64,000 nucleotides of DNA from Cobetia sp. L2A1. Its GTDB lineage: Bacteria; Pseudomonadota; Gammaproteobacteria; Pseudomonadales; Halomonadaceae. The notes below the pieces were generated by a model. It did not search any database. It had not been told where the DNA came from and was given only the letters and a program-made list of their open reading frames with translations. The stretch is taken from positions 1,364,001-1,428,000 of the forward strand of contig NZ_CP047025.1 of NCBI RefSeq assembly GCF_009796845.1. Reading direction: 5' to 3'. Each line of letters begins with the position of its first letter. The first letter of the stretch is position 1. Below are positions 34,969-43,879 of this stretch, one piece after another. Both the position numbers and the translations under genes were made by a program.

Positions 34969-36809
34969 GCGTGCTGAGCCGGGCAGGTATGTCCCGCGAG
35001 GTTCCCGCACAGGTCTATCGTCAGCTCATGCGCCATCCGTGGTGGAGCCTTGTGCTGCTCTACCTGCTGGTCTCGATGATTGGGCTCGGCATGCGGATGC
35101 CGTGGCCGGCAGATGAACCCCGCTTTGCGCTCAATGGGCTCGAGATGTGGGTGACCGGCGATTGGTGGTTGCCGCATCGTGCCGGTGAACTGTATCCCGA
35201 CAAACCCCCTGTTTTCATGTGGCTGAGTGGTTTGGCGACAGGGCTCACCGGCGATATCCGCCTTGGCTTTGCGTTGCCATCATTGCTTGGTGGGCTTGCG
35301 ACGCTCGGGCTGAGCGTGGATCTCATCCGGCGTCTGCACGGTCGTCGTAGTGCCTTTATCGCCGGGTTGTGGTTGATCGCCTCACTGCAGTTCGTGTTGC
35401 AGGCCCGTACGGCGCAGATCGATATGCTTGTCACAGCATTCATCCTGCTGGGTATTTGGGGCATGTTGCGCCATGCGCTGCTGAATGATGGCGCGCGCTA
35501 TTTCTATCTGGGCTGTTTCGCGATGGGCCTTGGCATCATTACCAAGGGTGTCGGTTTTCTACCCCTGTTGATGCTGCCGTCATGGCTGCTGGCCATGCGA
35601 CATCAGTCACGCTGGCGCAGTGGTGGGCTGCGTGCTGGTCGGGTATCGCCGCGCCAGTTGCTGATCGGGCTGGGATGGCTGTTGCTTGCACCGCTGGCAT
35701 GGGCAGGCCCGATGCTGGTGATGTCATTCATCTCCTCAAATCCTGAGCTGGCTGCCTATCGCGATAATATTCTTCTCAAGCAGACCGCTCAGCGTTACGC
35801 CGAAAGCTGGCACCACCTCAAGCCGTGGCACTACTTCATCACCAGCGTGATCCCCTGGGCCTGGATGCCATTGCTGCTGACAGTGCCGTGGTGGCCGAAG
35901 GCGTTGATGCGTCGTCTTGCACGACGTGACCTGCGGGTCTGGCTACCACTGATGGGGGCACTGCTGATTGTCGTGTTCTTCTCGCTATCGCCAGGCAAGC
36001 GTGGTGTGTACGTGCTGCCCGCCTTGCCATTGCTGGTGATTGGGCTGTCGCCGCTGTTGCCGGGCTTGTCGCGTCGTCTGAATCTTGCACGACTGGCCTT
36101 TGGTCTGTGTGTCTTGTTGTCGAGCATCTTCTTGCTGGCGGCGATTCTCGGTGTCTTCGGGCTACCTGCTCTGACGCATCTTGCCGAGAAGGAAGGGCTG
36201 GTGCCGTGGGGTTGGTGGGGGCTTTTGGGCGGGAGTGGCATTGCCCTGTGCGTATGGCTCATGCCGCGCGGCGGGCTGCTTGCACTGGGCACATGGTTGA
36301 TCATCTTCTGGGGATTATGGGGCACCTGGGGTGCACGCCTGATGGACCCCGTCCGCAATCCTGCCGTGTTGATGTCGCAGGTGGCTGAGCGTAGTCATTT
36401 CGAAGCGCTGGCGATTCCGGACTTCCGCGAGCAGTACATCTTGCAGGCGCAGCAGCCGGTATGGCACTTCGGCTACAAGACACCGGATGATGCCCAGTTT
36501 GCCGGTTTGTTTGCCTGGTTGAAGGCGGCGCCTGAGTCACGCTGGACACTGCTGACACCGAAGGTACTCGCACGAAATACCTGTCTGGACGCCACGCAAG
36601 CAATTGATCTCAGTGAGCCGGATGAACACTGGGCGTTGCTGCCTGGTACTGCCGCACTGGCATGCGTGGGGGAGGCTGCGGCAGCGCCGTTGTATCTGGC
36701 CCCGACCTCCATCTCGGATGAAGCAGCACGTTTGATCGGATTGCCGGTGCGTCACGCACCGCGTGGCGAGACTGAGTCATCAGATCATACGCAGGAGCGC
36801 GATCAATGA
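34965..36809 (+). CDS. ArnT-like (PMT/GT83) membrane glycosyltransferase 1
   Basis: Polytopic inner-membrane glycosyltransferase, 614 aa. The first periplasmic loop has the DE-type catalytic motif PADEPRFALNGLEMW, followed by LYPDKPPVFMWLSG, as in ArnT, where lipid-linked sugar is moved to lipid A. About 12 spans precede a soluble C-terminal periplasmic domain (from about residue 430). It probably takes undecaprenyl-phosphate sugar made by the first gene and decorates lipid A or LPS core. Confidence 0.85.
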   Translation: MSVLSRAGMSREVPAQVYRQLMRHPWWSLVLLYLLVSMIGLGMRMPWPADEPRFALNGLEMWVTGDWWLPHRAGELYPDKPPVFMWLSGLATGLTGDIRLGFALPSLLGGLATLGLSVDLIRRLHGRRSAFIAGLWLIASLQFVLQARTAQIDMLVTAFILLGIWGMLRHALLNDGARYFYLGCFAMGLGIITKGVGFLPLLMLPSWLLAMRHQSRWRSGGLRAGRVSPRQLLIGLGWLLLAPLAWAGPMLVMSFISSNPELAAYRDNILLKQTAQRYAESWHHLKPWHYFITSVIPWAWMPLLLTVPWWPKALMRRLARRDLRVWLPLMGALLIVVFFSLSPGKRGVYVLPALPLLVIGLSPLLPGLSRRLNLARLAFGLCVLLSSIFLLAAILGVFGLPALTHLAEKEGLVPWGWWGLLGGSGIALCVWLMPRGGLLALGTWLIIFWGLWGTWGARLMDPVRNPAVLMSQVAERSHFEALAIPDFREQYILQAQQPVWHFGYKTPDDAQFAGLFAWLKAAPESRWTLLTPKVLARNTCLDATQAIDLSEPDEHWALLPGTAALACVGEAAAAPLYLAPTSISDEAARLIGLPVRHAPRGETESSDHTQERDQ

Positions 36810-38764
36810 AGCGCCATGATCAAGCGCACGATGCGGGTGCTTCGCCACTTTCGATCTCTCGCTCATCTTCGCGAGGGTCTGCCTCTCATGCTGGCGGCGT
36901 ACGTCCTGCCAGAGGCACCTGGGTAGGGCTTGGCGGGTTTGTCGAGAATGAGCGCCTGTCCTGGGCTCTTTGGTTGGTACTGCTGGTGGCCGGTGTGCTG
37001 GCACGACCTTATCTGCCAATCGATGAGACGCGTTATGTCTCGGTCGCGTGGGAGATGTGGCACAGCAACCAGTGGTTTGTCTCGACCATGAATGGCGCGC
37101 CCTATGCGGACAAGCCGGTGCTGCTGTTCTGGCTGATTCATGCTGGTTGGGCGGTGTTCGGCGTCAACGGCTGGTGGCCGAAGCTAGTGATGCCGCTGGT
37201 CAGTCTACTGGGTATCTGGCAACTGGGCCGCGTGGCACGCACTCTGTGGCCAGCCGTGCCGGAGCAGGCAGAGGCATTCACCCATCGCGAACAGTGGGTA
37301 CGGCTATCGCGCTGGACACTGGCTGGCTGCCTGATGTGGATGCTCTACAGTCAGGCGCTGATGTTTGATGTGCTATTGACCAGCTGCCTGCTTGGGGCAC
37401 TTCGCCCCTGGTGTTCACCCCAGGGTGACATGTCAGTGGCACGTCGCGATGTGCTGGAAAGCGGGCTATGGCTAGGATTGGCCTTGCTCGCCAAGGGACC
37501 GGTCGCACTGCTGTGGTTCGTATTGGTGGTTGGCAGTCGCCCCTGGTGGGCGCAGGCGCCCGTGCGGCAAGTACTGGCGATTGAATGGCGTGGCTGGCTG
37601 GGCAGTCTGTTGCTGGGGCTGGGCGTGCTGAGTCTCTGGTTGGTGCCTGCCGTGATTGATGGCCCTGCCAGCTATGTGCAGGACTTGCTATGGGGACAGA
37701 CGGCGAATCGTGTCATGGAGGCGCAAGATCATGCGCGTCCGCTGTGGTGGTATCTGCCTTGGCTCGCGCTACTGATCTTTCCTTTCAGCTTGCGTCCGCG
37801 CCTGCTGGTAGAGGGCCTGGCGTCGTCTATTGCACAGCGTCCGCATCAGGAGCGCCCGCTGTTACGCATGTGTCGCGTCTGGAGCCTTGCTGGCCTGGCC
37901 GTGTTTTCACTGATCTCCGGCAAGCAGATTCATTATCTGATGCCGCTACTGGTGCCGATGAGTCTGCTGATGGCATGGGCTGCGCTGCGCCAGCCGGCCG
38001 CACGTACCTCGCTGAGGCTGTTGGCGATGCTGTGTGGTGCGCTTGCTGCCTCAAGTCTGGTGTTGGGCGTACTGGTCATGCCGTCATTGACATTGCAGCC
38101 AGCAGACTCAGCGCTGGCGGCGTCAACTTCTGGCAGTCTGGCCTGCGTGTTAGCGGGCGGACTGCTGATATTGCTGATGCTGTGGTTATGGCCGTGGCAA
38201 GAGGCAGAAGCAGCATCACCGGCAATACAGCTGAATGCTCAGCGACGGCTAGTGCTGGGAAGTCTGCTGCTGGTGACCTGCCTGCTGACCCTGACCCTGC
38301 GTCCGCTATGGCCGCGATTGGATCAAGGCTCATTGGCCCAGTGGGTGAATGCACGTCAGCAAGCGGGGCAGCAGGTGGCAGTCGTGGCCAATGACTATCA
38401 GGCGACCTATCAGTTTCTGGGCCGGCTGACGCAACCACTGGACACGCTGAGTCGTGCTCCCCGGCAGTTGCATGCATGGCAGCAGGAGCATCCCGCTGGC
38501 TGGCTACTGATGGATGTCACCAAGTGTTTGTCGCTTGACGACAAGGTGCCCGCCGAGGAAATGCCGCAGCAGGCATCACTGATGGGAATGGACCCTCGCC
38601 CTGATATGCAGGCCTGGTGCCAGGCGCATGCCTCGGGGAGACCCACCATCGAAAACCATTCATCACGCGACAGCACGCCGATCTTTCATCAGGGGCGTCA
38701 TCAGCTGATCGCCATTCCGGCACAGGCACTGATCGCACTGCCATACGACAAGGAGGGAGTATGA
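36806..38764 (+). CDS. ArnT-like (PMT/GT83) membrane glycosyltransferase 2
   Basis: Second transferase of the same type, 652 aa, only distantly like the first. The loop motif is LPIDETRYVSVAWEMW, followed by YADKPVLLFWLIHAGW. Many spans lie at about 45-490 and a periplasmic domain follows. Its start overlaps the first transferase (ATGA) and its end overlaps the epimerase gene. Two different transferases suggest two sugar positions or two acceptors. Confidence 0.85.
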   Translation: MKRHDQAHDAGASPLSISRSSSRGSASHAGGVRPARGTWVGLGGFVENERLSWALWLVLLVAGVLARPYLPIDETRYVSVAWEMWHSNQWFVSTMNGAPYADKPVLLFWLIHAGWAVFGVNGWWPKLVMPLVSLLGIWQLGRVARTLWPAVPEQAEAFTHREQWVRLSRWTLAGCLMWMLYSQALMFDVLLTSCLLGALRPWCSPQGDMSVARRDVLESGLWLGLALLAKGPVALLWFVLVVGSRPWWAQAPVRQVLAIEWRGWLGSLLLGLGVLSLWLVPAVIDGPASYVQDLLWGQTANRVMEAQDHARPLWWYLPWLALLIFPFSLRPRLLVEGLASSIAQRPHQERPLLRMCRVWSLAGLAVFSLISGKQIHYLMPLLVPMSLLMAWAALRQPAARTSLRLLAMLCGALAASSLVLGVLVMPSLTLQPADSALAASTSGSLACVLAGGLLILLMLWLWPWQEAEAASPAIQLNAQRRLVLGSLLLVTCLLTLTLRPLWPRLDQGSLAQWVNARQQAGQQVAVVANDYQATYQFLGRLTQPLDTLSRAPRQLHAWQQEHPAGWLLMDVTKCLSLDDKVPAEEMPQQASLMGMDPRPDMQAWCQAHASGRPTIENHSSRDSTPIFHQGRHQLIAIPAQALIALPYDKEGV

Positions 38765-39864
38765 AGATTCTGATTACCGGTGCCGCCGGCTTTATCGGGG
38801 CTGCGTTGTGTGAGCGTCTGCTGAAAGAGGGCTTGCAGGTCGTGGGGCTCGATAATCTCAATCCCTATTATCCGTTGGCGCTGAAGCGTCATCGCCTCGC
38901 ACGGTTGGAAGCTCTGGCAGCCCGGCCGAATGCAGTCGGCAGTTTCCGCTTCGTAAAGATGGACCTCATCGAGCGTGAGGCCCTGATGACCCTGATGCAG
39001 TGCGAGAGCTTTGATGTCGTAGTCAACCTTGCGGCACAGGCTGGCGTGCGCCACTCCATCAGTCAGCCGCATGACTATGTGGATAGCAATCTGGTCGGCT
39101 TCGTCAATCTACTGGAAGCGTGTCGAGCCGCGCGTCCGCGTCATCTGCTGTATGCCTCCAGCAGTTCTGTCTACGGTGACGATACGCGTCAGCCGCTCAC
39201 GGAAGGGCAGGCCGGCGTGCAGCCACTCTCCTTGTATGCCGCGACCAAGCAGGCCAATGAATTGATGGCCTACAGCTATGCGCATCTTTATGGTTTGCCG
39301 GTGACCGGGCTCCGCTTCTTTACCGTCTATGGCGCACGTGGCCGGCCTGACATGGCGCCGTTGCGCTTCGCGCGCAAGCTATTGGCCGGTGAGGCGATTG
39401 ATGTGTATAACCACGGCCAGATGGCGCGCGATTTCACGCATATCAGCGATATTGTCGAGAGTATTCGACGCCTGATGGTGCTACCCCCGACGCATGAGGC
39501 GAATACGGCGCCGTCGCGCGTGTTGAATGTCGGTCGCGGTGAGCCGGTCGCGTTAGGCGATTTCATCAGCGGTCTTGAGGACGTGCTGGGCATCAAGGCG
39601 CGCAAACGGCTGTTGCCGATGCAAGCCGGCGATGTGGAGCGCACCTGGGCTGATACCACAGCCCTTGAGGCACTGAGCGGCTTCCGTCCCGGTGTCAGCC
39701 TGAGTGAGGGCCTGGCGGAACTCGCCGGCTGGGTGCGTGCCTACCCCGAGCTGTTGGCGGAGGAAGCGACGGATGCTGCTATCCCAGACCCTATCTGCCA
39801 GTCATCTAAAGGCATGTTGGCATTCACGCCTGGCGTGCTATCGGATGCACGCGCGATCATCTAG
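38761..39864 (+). CDS. NAD-dependent epimerase, UDP-glucuronate 4-epimerase-like
   Basis: Extended SDR, 367 aa. The Rossmann loop is GAAGFIG (7-13), the catalytic segment is YASSSSVYG, and YxxxK is Tyr159/Lys163 in YAATKQANE. The N-terminus with LDNLNPYYPLALKRHRL is typical of CapI-type UDP-GlcA to UDP-GalA epimerases. AAGGAGG precedes the ATG at 38761. As last gene of the operon it would supply the uronic acid nucleotide. No UDP-glucose dehydrogenase is in the window. Confidence 0.87.
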   Translation: MKILITGAAGFIGAALCERLLKEGLQVVGLDNLNPYYPLALKRHRLARLEALAARPNAVGSFRFVKMDLIEREALMTLMQCESFDVVVNLAAQAGVRHSISQPHDYVDSNLVGFVNLLEACRAARPRHLLYASSSSVYGDDTRQPLTEGQAGVQPLSLYAATKQANELMAYSYAHLYGLPVTGLRFFTVYGARGRPDMAPLRFARKLLAGEAIDVYNHGQMARDFTHISDIVESIRRLMVLPPTHEANTAPSRVLNVGRGEPVALGDFISGLEDVLGIKARKRLLPMQAGDVERTWADTTALEALSGFRPGVSLSEGLAELAGWVRAYPELLAEEATDAAIPDPICQSSKGMLAFTPGVLSDARAII

Positions 39865-39882
39865 CCAGTGATAACCCGAGCA

Positions 39883-39931
39883 CCAAACGCACCAGGGCCC
39901 GTCGTGTGATGACGGGCCCTGGTGCGTTTGG
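39883..39931. terminator. 21-bp perfect hairpin between convergent operons
   Basis: CCAAACGCACCAGGGCCCGT-type arms (39883-39903 and 39911-39931), exactly complementary, 7-nt loop. Shared by the glycosyltransferase operon (+) and the old yellow enzyme gene (-). No long U-run. Confidence 0.65.
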
Positions 39932-40002
39932 TTGGCGCTGATGACTAGAAAAGCAGAGAAGATGACTGGTCTGTCATTGTCTGAGCAGCGCCTGGTGGTG
40001 GA

Positions 40003-41166
40003 TCAGCAGCGGCCTTCACAGTTGGCGGGCTTGTCGTTGGCAATGCGCCAATCTTCCTCATTCCCCAGTGTTGCCAGCGGCGACAGCATGCCGAAGTCGA
40101 ACGGCGTGATGCAGGTGCCACGCTTGATTCGCTTGGGCCAGTCATGGTTAGCCAGCGCAGAGCGCCCAATGGCGACCAGGTCTGCCTGGGTGAGTGCCAC
40201 CTCAGCTTTCTCGAGATTATCGATACCCCCATTGGTGATCAGGGTGACATTGGCGCGCTGTGCTGTGCGCACCTGGGCTGCCAGTGACGTCAGACTCAGC
40301 TGGCGATCAGCTTCGTCCTCTGCTTCTGGGAAAGCCGGTGTCTGTATATCGCCGCCGGTCAGGTGCAGGAAGTCCACACCGCTATCCATCAAGCGCGCCA
40401 AGCGCTCACGTGCTGCGTCTGGGCCACCCTGCCACTGAAGACTTGGCTCCGTCACGGTGCCTTGTGACAAACGCATGCCGACAGGAAAATCGTTGCCGAC
40501 AGCCTCGCGCACACTGCGAATGACTGCCAACGGGAAGGCTAGGCGTGCGAGCGCATCGCCACCCCAGGCATCGTCACGCTGATTGAAGCGCTCGCTGATG
40601 AACTGGTGAATCAAGTAGCCGTTGGCACCATGCAGTTCGACACCATCGAAACCTGCTTCCTTGGCCAGTCGCGCGCTGGTAGCAAAGCCGGCAATGGCTG
40701 CGTGAATTTCTGACTCACTGATCTCACGTGCCAGCGGGAAGGGGCCAGTACCGCCATAGAAGCTGAGCATTTCGCCGCTGGCTCGGCTCTCTGAGGGTGC
40801 GACAACCTCATCCTTGAAGCGATTGTGTTGCGTCTGTGCACCGGCATGCATCAGCTGAGCGACGATACGGCCACTCTGCTGATGCACGGCGTCTACCACA
40901 CAGCGCCAGCTGTTCTGTTGGGCCTGATTGGCAAGCCCTGGCTGATTGGCATAGCCCTGACTGAACGCCTCATCGGTGTAGATGCCTTCGGTGATGAGCA
41001 GTGAGAACTGGCCGCGCGCGAAATCGCGATAGTAGTCCACCATGTCATGATGTACCCGGCCGTCATCCTTTGCGCTAGTGCGTGTCATGGGGGAAAGCAC
41101 TGCTCGGTTGCCCAGTTCAATCCCGGCGAAGGCAATAGGGGTAAATAGTGACGTCGTGTCTGTCAT
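40003..41166 (-). CDS. NADH:flavin oxidoreductase / old yellow enzyme family
   Basis: FMN-dependent ene-reductase-like TIM barrel, 387 aa. Typical segments: NRAVLSPMTRTSA (FMN phosphate side), AQLMHAGAQ, GFDGVELHGANGYLIHQF with the substrate-binding His/Asn-type pair, and ADLVAIGRSALANHDWP. The physiological substrate is unknown; these enzymes reduce activated alkenes. It is a single gene on the minus strand. Confidence 0.9.
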   Translation of the reverse strand: MTDTTSLFTPIAFAGIELGNRAVLSPMTRTSAKDDGRVHHDMVDYYRDFARGQFSLLITEGIYTDEAFSQGYANQPGLANQAQQNSWRCVVDAVHQQSGRIVAQLMHAGAQTQHNRFKDEVVAPSESRASGEMLSFYGGTGPFPLAREISESEIHAAIAGFATSARLAKEAGFDGVELHGANGYLIHQFISERFNQRDDAWGGDALARLAFPLAVIRSVREAVGNDFPVGMRLSQGTVTEPSLQWQGGPDAARERLARLMDSGVDFLHLTGGDIQTPAFPEAEDEADRQLSLTSLAAQVRTAQRANVTLITNGGIDNLEKAEVALTQADLVAIGRSALANHDWPKRIKRGTCITPFDFGMLSPLATLGNEEDWRIANDKPANCEGRC

Positions 41167-41566
41167 CGGTACTTCTCCCGCGGAGCGAATCCGCTGTCAT
41201 GTCAGGTAATACAGCCATCCATCACCGGCGTACTGAAAAAGGTAAAGTCCGACGCCGGGGGGCTGTGTGAATGATCGATAGATCATCAGCATGCCCTTAT
41301 CCTGCCTGCCGATATTACGTGTCACAAGCGGAAAGCATGGAAGGAGAGTGTTGTCGTTTCGACAACCAATGATGCTAATGCACTGAATTTTCTTGTTTTT
41401 TTCTTATTGTTTTGTAGAAGACGTAAGCAAGGGCAACGCAGAGCTGCTCGTTGGGCACAGGGTCACGTCGCGCCTGAATGACACGCGCCCCGTCAGCGAT
41501 GGGCTGCGGGGCGCGGGAGGGTCGCAAGAGACATGAATGACCGGATGATGGCGTATATCTACACGA
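41167..41566. other. gene-free stretch
   Basis: 400 bp between two minus-strand genes. It contains the upstream region of the oxidoreductase, an AT-rich patch (about 41385-41415) and a GCGCCCCG hairpin (41485-41514) that could end the transcript of the next gene. No credible coding frame. Confidence 0.45.
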
Positions 41567-42010
41567 TCACTGGTCAGTACAGCGTGCGGATTTTTTACCG
41601 CCGGTGGGGGGGCAGCCAAACCAGTTTTCGGTGGGCTTGGCTTGTCCTGTCGTGGCATGACGTCCGCCTTCGCTACCTTCCTTGCCGCCCGTGAGGCTTT
41701 TCTGTACCTGCTGCTTGGCCTTGTCCTTGTCCTGTTGGCTGGCGACTGGCTGAGAATCTTGCTGATAGTGCGCGTTGTTATCGTTCATCTTGTTTGCCGT
41801 ACGGCTCGAGTTGCTACCGGTGGGCAGACCTTGTGAGGAATGCTGGCTAGTGGCAGTCCCGCTGACCCCTGCTTCGGTATCCATGCGGTCGGCGGCATTC
41901 GCCGGTGACAGTGTCAGGCAGCCGATTACCAGCAGTGCTGCGCTGAGGCTATACATGAACGTGCGCGCAGGCGTATATGTTGCCGCGAGAGAGGAAACCT
42001 TGTGAGACAT
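41567..42010 (-). CDS. small secreted protein of unknown function
   Basis: A 147-aa protein that I do not recognise. A signal peptide is clear (hydrophobic residues about 17-38, cut after ANA). The mature part is very hydrophilic, rich in Gln, Ser, Asp and Lys, and probably disordered. It ends in a short Cys-containing motif (WFGCPPTGGKKSARCTDQ), whose two cysteines may pair. It is monocistronic. Confidence 0.6.
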   Translation of the reverse strand: MSHKVSSLAATYTPARTFMYSLSAALLVIGCLTLSPANAADRMDTEAGVSGTATSQHSSQGLPTGSNSSRTANKMNDNNAHYQQDSQPVASQQDKDKAKQQVQKSLTGGKEGSEGGRHATTGQAKPTENWFGCPPTGGKKSARCTDQ

Positions 42011-42315
42011 GTCTGGAACTCCTGACGGGTCAGACTGCCGTTGTCACTTTCTTGGGGCAGCCCCGCTGACGAGGCGGATAGTGAAACGTTGTATAACGCA
42101 ATCCTGCGTTGCCATATAGGGGTTATCGGGGCAGTCGGGGTAATTTCAACTCTGAGATATTTCCTGAGTGCTATCTCCGAGGTATTTTTGAGTGCTACTG
42201 CAGAGACATTTTGAGACTGGCCTTGAAGTTGCGCCATCTCGGGACAATGTCATGGGTACGGGGCAGCCGCCCTTTGGAGCTCCTCTCGGAGTTCTCTTTG
42301 GTAAAGGAGACATGC

Positions 42316-42747
42316 ATGACGATCAAGAAAACCGGTTCCGCGCATTGGGAAGGTAGCGTCAAGCAAGGCAAGGGTACCGTCAGCACGCAAAGCAAGGCGT
42401 TGGATGCACAGCCTTACGGCTTCAATACGCGCTTTGAAGACGGTGCAGGCACCAACCCGGAAGAGCTGATTGGTGCGGCACATGCCAGCTGCTTCTCGAT
42501 GGCGCTTTCGATGATGTTGGGTGAAGCAGGCTTTGAACCCACCGCCATCGATACTTCTGCGACAGTGCACCTCGACAAGGATGACAGCGGCTTCAGCGTG
42601 ACGAAAATCGCACTCGAAACGAAAGCCAGTGTACCGGGTATCAGTGAGGCAGACTTCCAGTCAGTGGCTGACAAGGCCAAGGCAGGTTGCCCCATTTCCA
42701 AGTTGTTTACCGCTGAGATCACGTTGGCAGCAACGCTCGCGAACTAA
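42316..42747 (+). CDS. osmC: OsmC-family peroxiredoxin
   Basis: Osmotically inducible organic hydroperoxide reductase, 143 aa, the usual length. Catalytic cysteines: Cys59 in AAHASCFSMAL and Cys125 in AGCPISKL. The N-terminus (KKTGSAHWEGSVKQGKGTVS) is of the OsmC rather than Ohr type. AGGAGA lies upstream of the ATG at 42316. It ends in a strong terminator. Confidence 0.93.
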   Translation: MTIKKTGSAHWEGSVKQGKGTVSTQSKALDAQPYGFNTRFEDGAGTNPEELIGAAHASCFSMALSMMLGEAGFEPTAIDTSATVHLDKDDSGFSVTKIALETKASVPGISEADFQSVADKAKAGCPISKLFTAEITLAATLAN

Positions 42748-42780
42748 TTTACGCTTGAGTATGAATAAGCGCTCAGTGCT

Positions 42781-42808
42781 GAAAAGCCGCCCTACGGGGC
42801 GGCTTTTT
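42781..42808 (+). terminator. terminator of osmC
   Basis: AAAAGCCGCCC stem, TAC loop, GGGCGGCTTTTT right arm with a U-run; 34 bp past the stop. The convergent yihY-type gene may share it. Confidence 0.9.
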
Positions 42809-42848
42809 CATGCATGGCGGATGCGTATGATTGCCTGATTCTGGATGC

Positions 42849-43844
42849 TCAAGGTTCGCTGCCTGATATTTCGTCCTCGGCAATTGCACCGGTATGCTGC
42901 ATCGCATTACGACGCGATTGCAGGCGCGTCAGCGGTGTGCGCGTCGGTGTACGATACCAGCGGATATTCTCGCGAGAGCACTGCTCCAGTTCAGCGATGA
43001 CCTGTGCACCCAAGAGCAGAATGATCGCGCCAATTTCTAGCCCGAGCAGTAGCACGATCAGTGTGGCGAGAGAGCCGTAGATGGCACCGATGAATGACAG
43101 ATGCGTGAAATACCAACTCAGTGCCAGTCGCGTCAACTCCCACAGGGTCGCGGCGACCAGCCCGCCGACCAGTGCGCGCCGTGTCGAGACGCGCGTCTGA
43201 GGCAGAATCTTGTAGATGGCGCTGAAGAGGCCAAACATGCCGACGATGCTGATCACGTAGATCACCTCGCTACCGGCATCGCCCAGCGTCACCTCGATGC
43301 CCGTCAACAGTGTCAGGGCATCATTCATCGCGGATGCCAGTGCCACCAGCAGTGTCAGGGCCAGCAAGCCTGCGCCGAGCACCATCACGAAAGCGTAAGG
43401 CAGCAGGGCGGAGATCCAGGCGCTGCGCTTACGTATCACCGGATGCTGATGGAAGATCAGCGCGATGGCATCTTCCAGCATGCGAAAGGCCAGACCCGCA
43501 AAGAACAGCAAGCCCCCCATGCCCACCCAGCCAATCACTTCGCGGTTATCGAGTAGCTTGCGCACTGCATCGAGCAGAATATCCTCCTGCCCCGGGCCCA
43601 GGTGTTGTACCTGAATGGCGATGATGCTCATCAGGCGTGACTCATCCACCAGGTGGGTCAACATCACGCAGCTCAGTGCGAACAGCGGCACGCTGGAGAG
43701 CAGGATGTTGTAGCCGACACCCCCTGCGAGCAGTACACCGCGATTGGCGATGAACTGTCCCAGAACTCGCCAGGCAAAGGCGATCAGGCGTGGAAGAAAG
43801 CGCAACAGGCGTGCACTTAGGCTATCGACAGCAGCGTCCGACAT
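42849..43844 (-). CDS. YihY/BrkB-family inner-membrane protein
   Basis: Polytopic membrane protein of the YihY (formerly BrkB/RNase BN) family, 331 aa, about six spans. Typical segments: LLAGGVGYNILLSSVPLFAL, FAGLAFRMLEDAIALIFHQ, RRALVGGLVAATLWELTRLA and YGSLATLIVLLLGLEIGAIILLLG. Function is unknown; tRNA-nuclease activity once claimed for the family was later disproved. GGGGAG before the ATG at 43844 fixes the start. Confidence 0.87.
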   Translation of the reverse strand: MSDAAVDSLSARLLRFLPRLIAFAWRVLGQFIANRGVLLAGGVGYNILLSSVPLFALSCVMLTHLVDESRLMSIIAIQVQHLGPGQEDILLDAVRKLLDNREVIGWVGMGGLLFFAGLAFRMLEDAIALIFHQHPVIRKRSAWISALLPYAFVMVLGAGLLALTLLVALASAMNDALTLLTGIEVTLGDAGSEVIYVISIVGMFGLFSAIYKILPQTRVSTRRALVGGLVAATLWELTRLALSWYFTHLSFIGAIYGSLATLIVLLLGLEIGAIILLLGAQVIAELEQCSRENIRWYRTPTRTPLTRLQSRRNAMQHTGAIAEDEISGSEP

Positions 43845-43879
43845 GTAATGACTCCCCATGATTCAGTGGCGCGAGTGGC

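Noticed and set aside
33704..39864. Aminoarabinose (arn) operon
   Set aside because: ArnA, ArnB and ArnD are missing; only ArnC-like and ArnT-like proteins with an epimerase are present.
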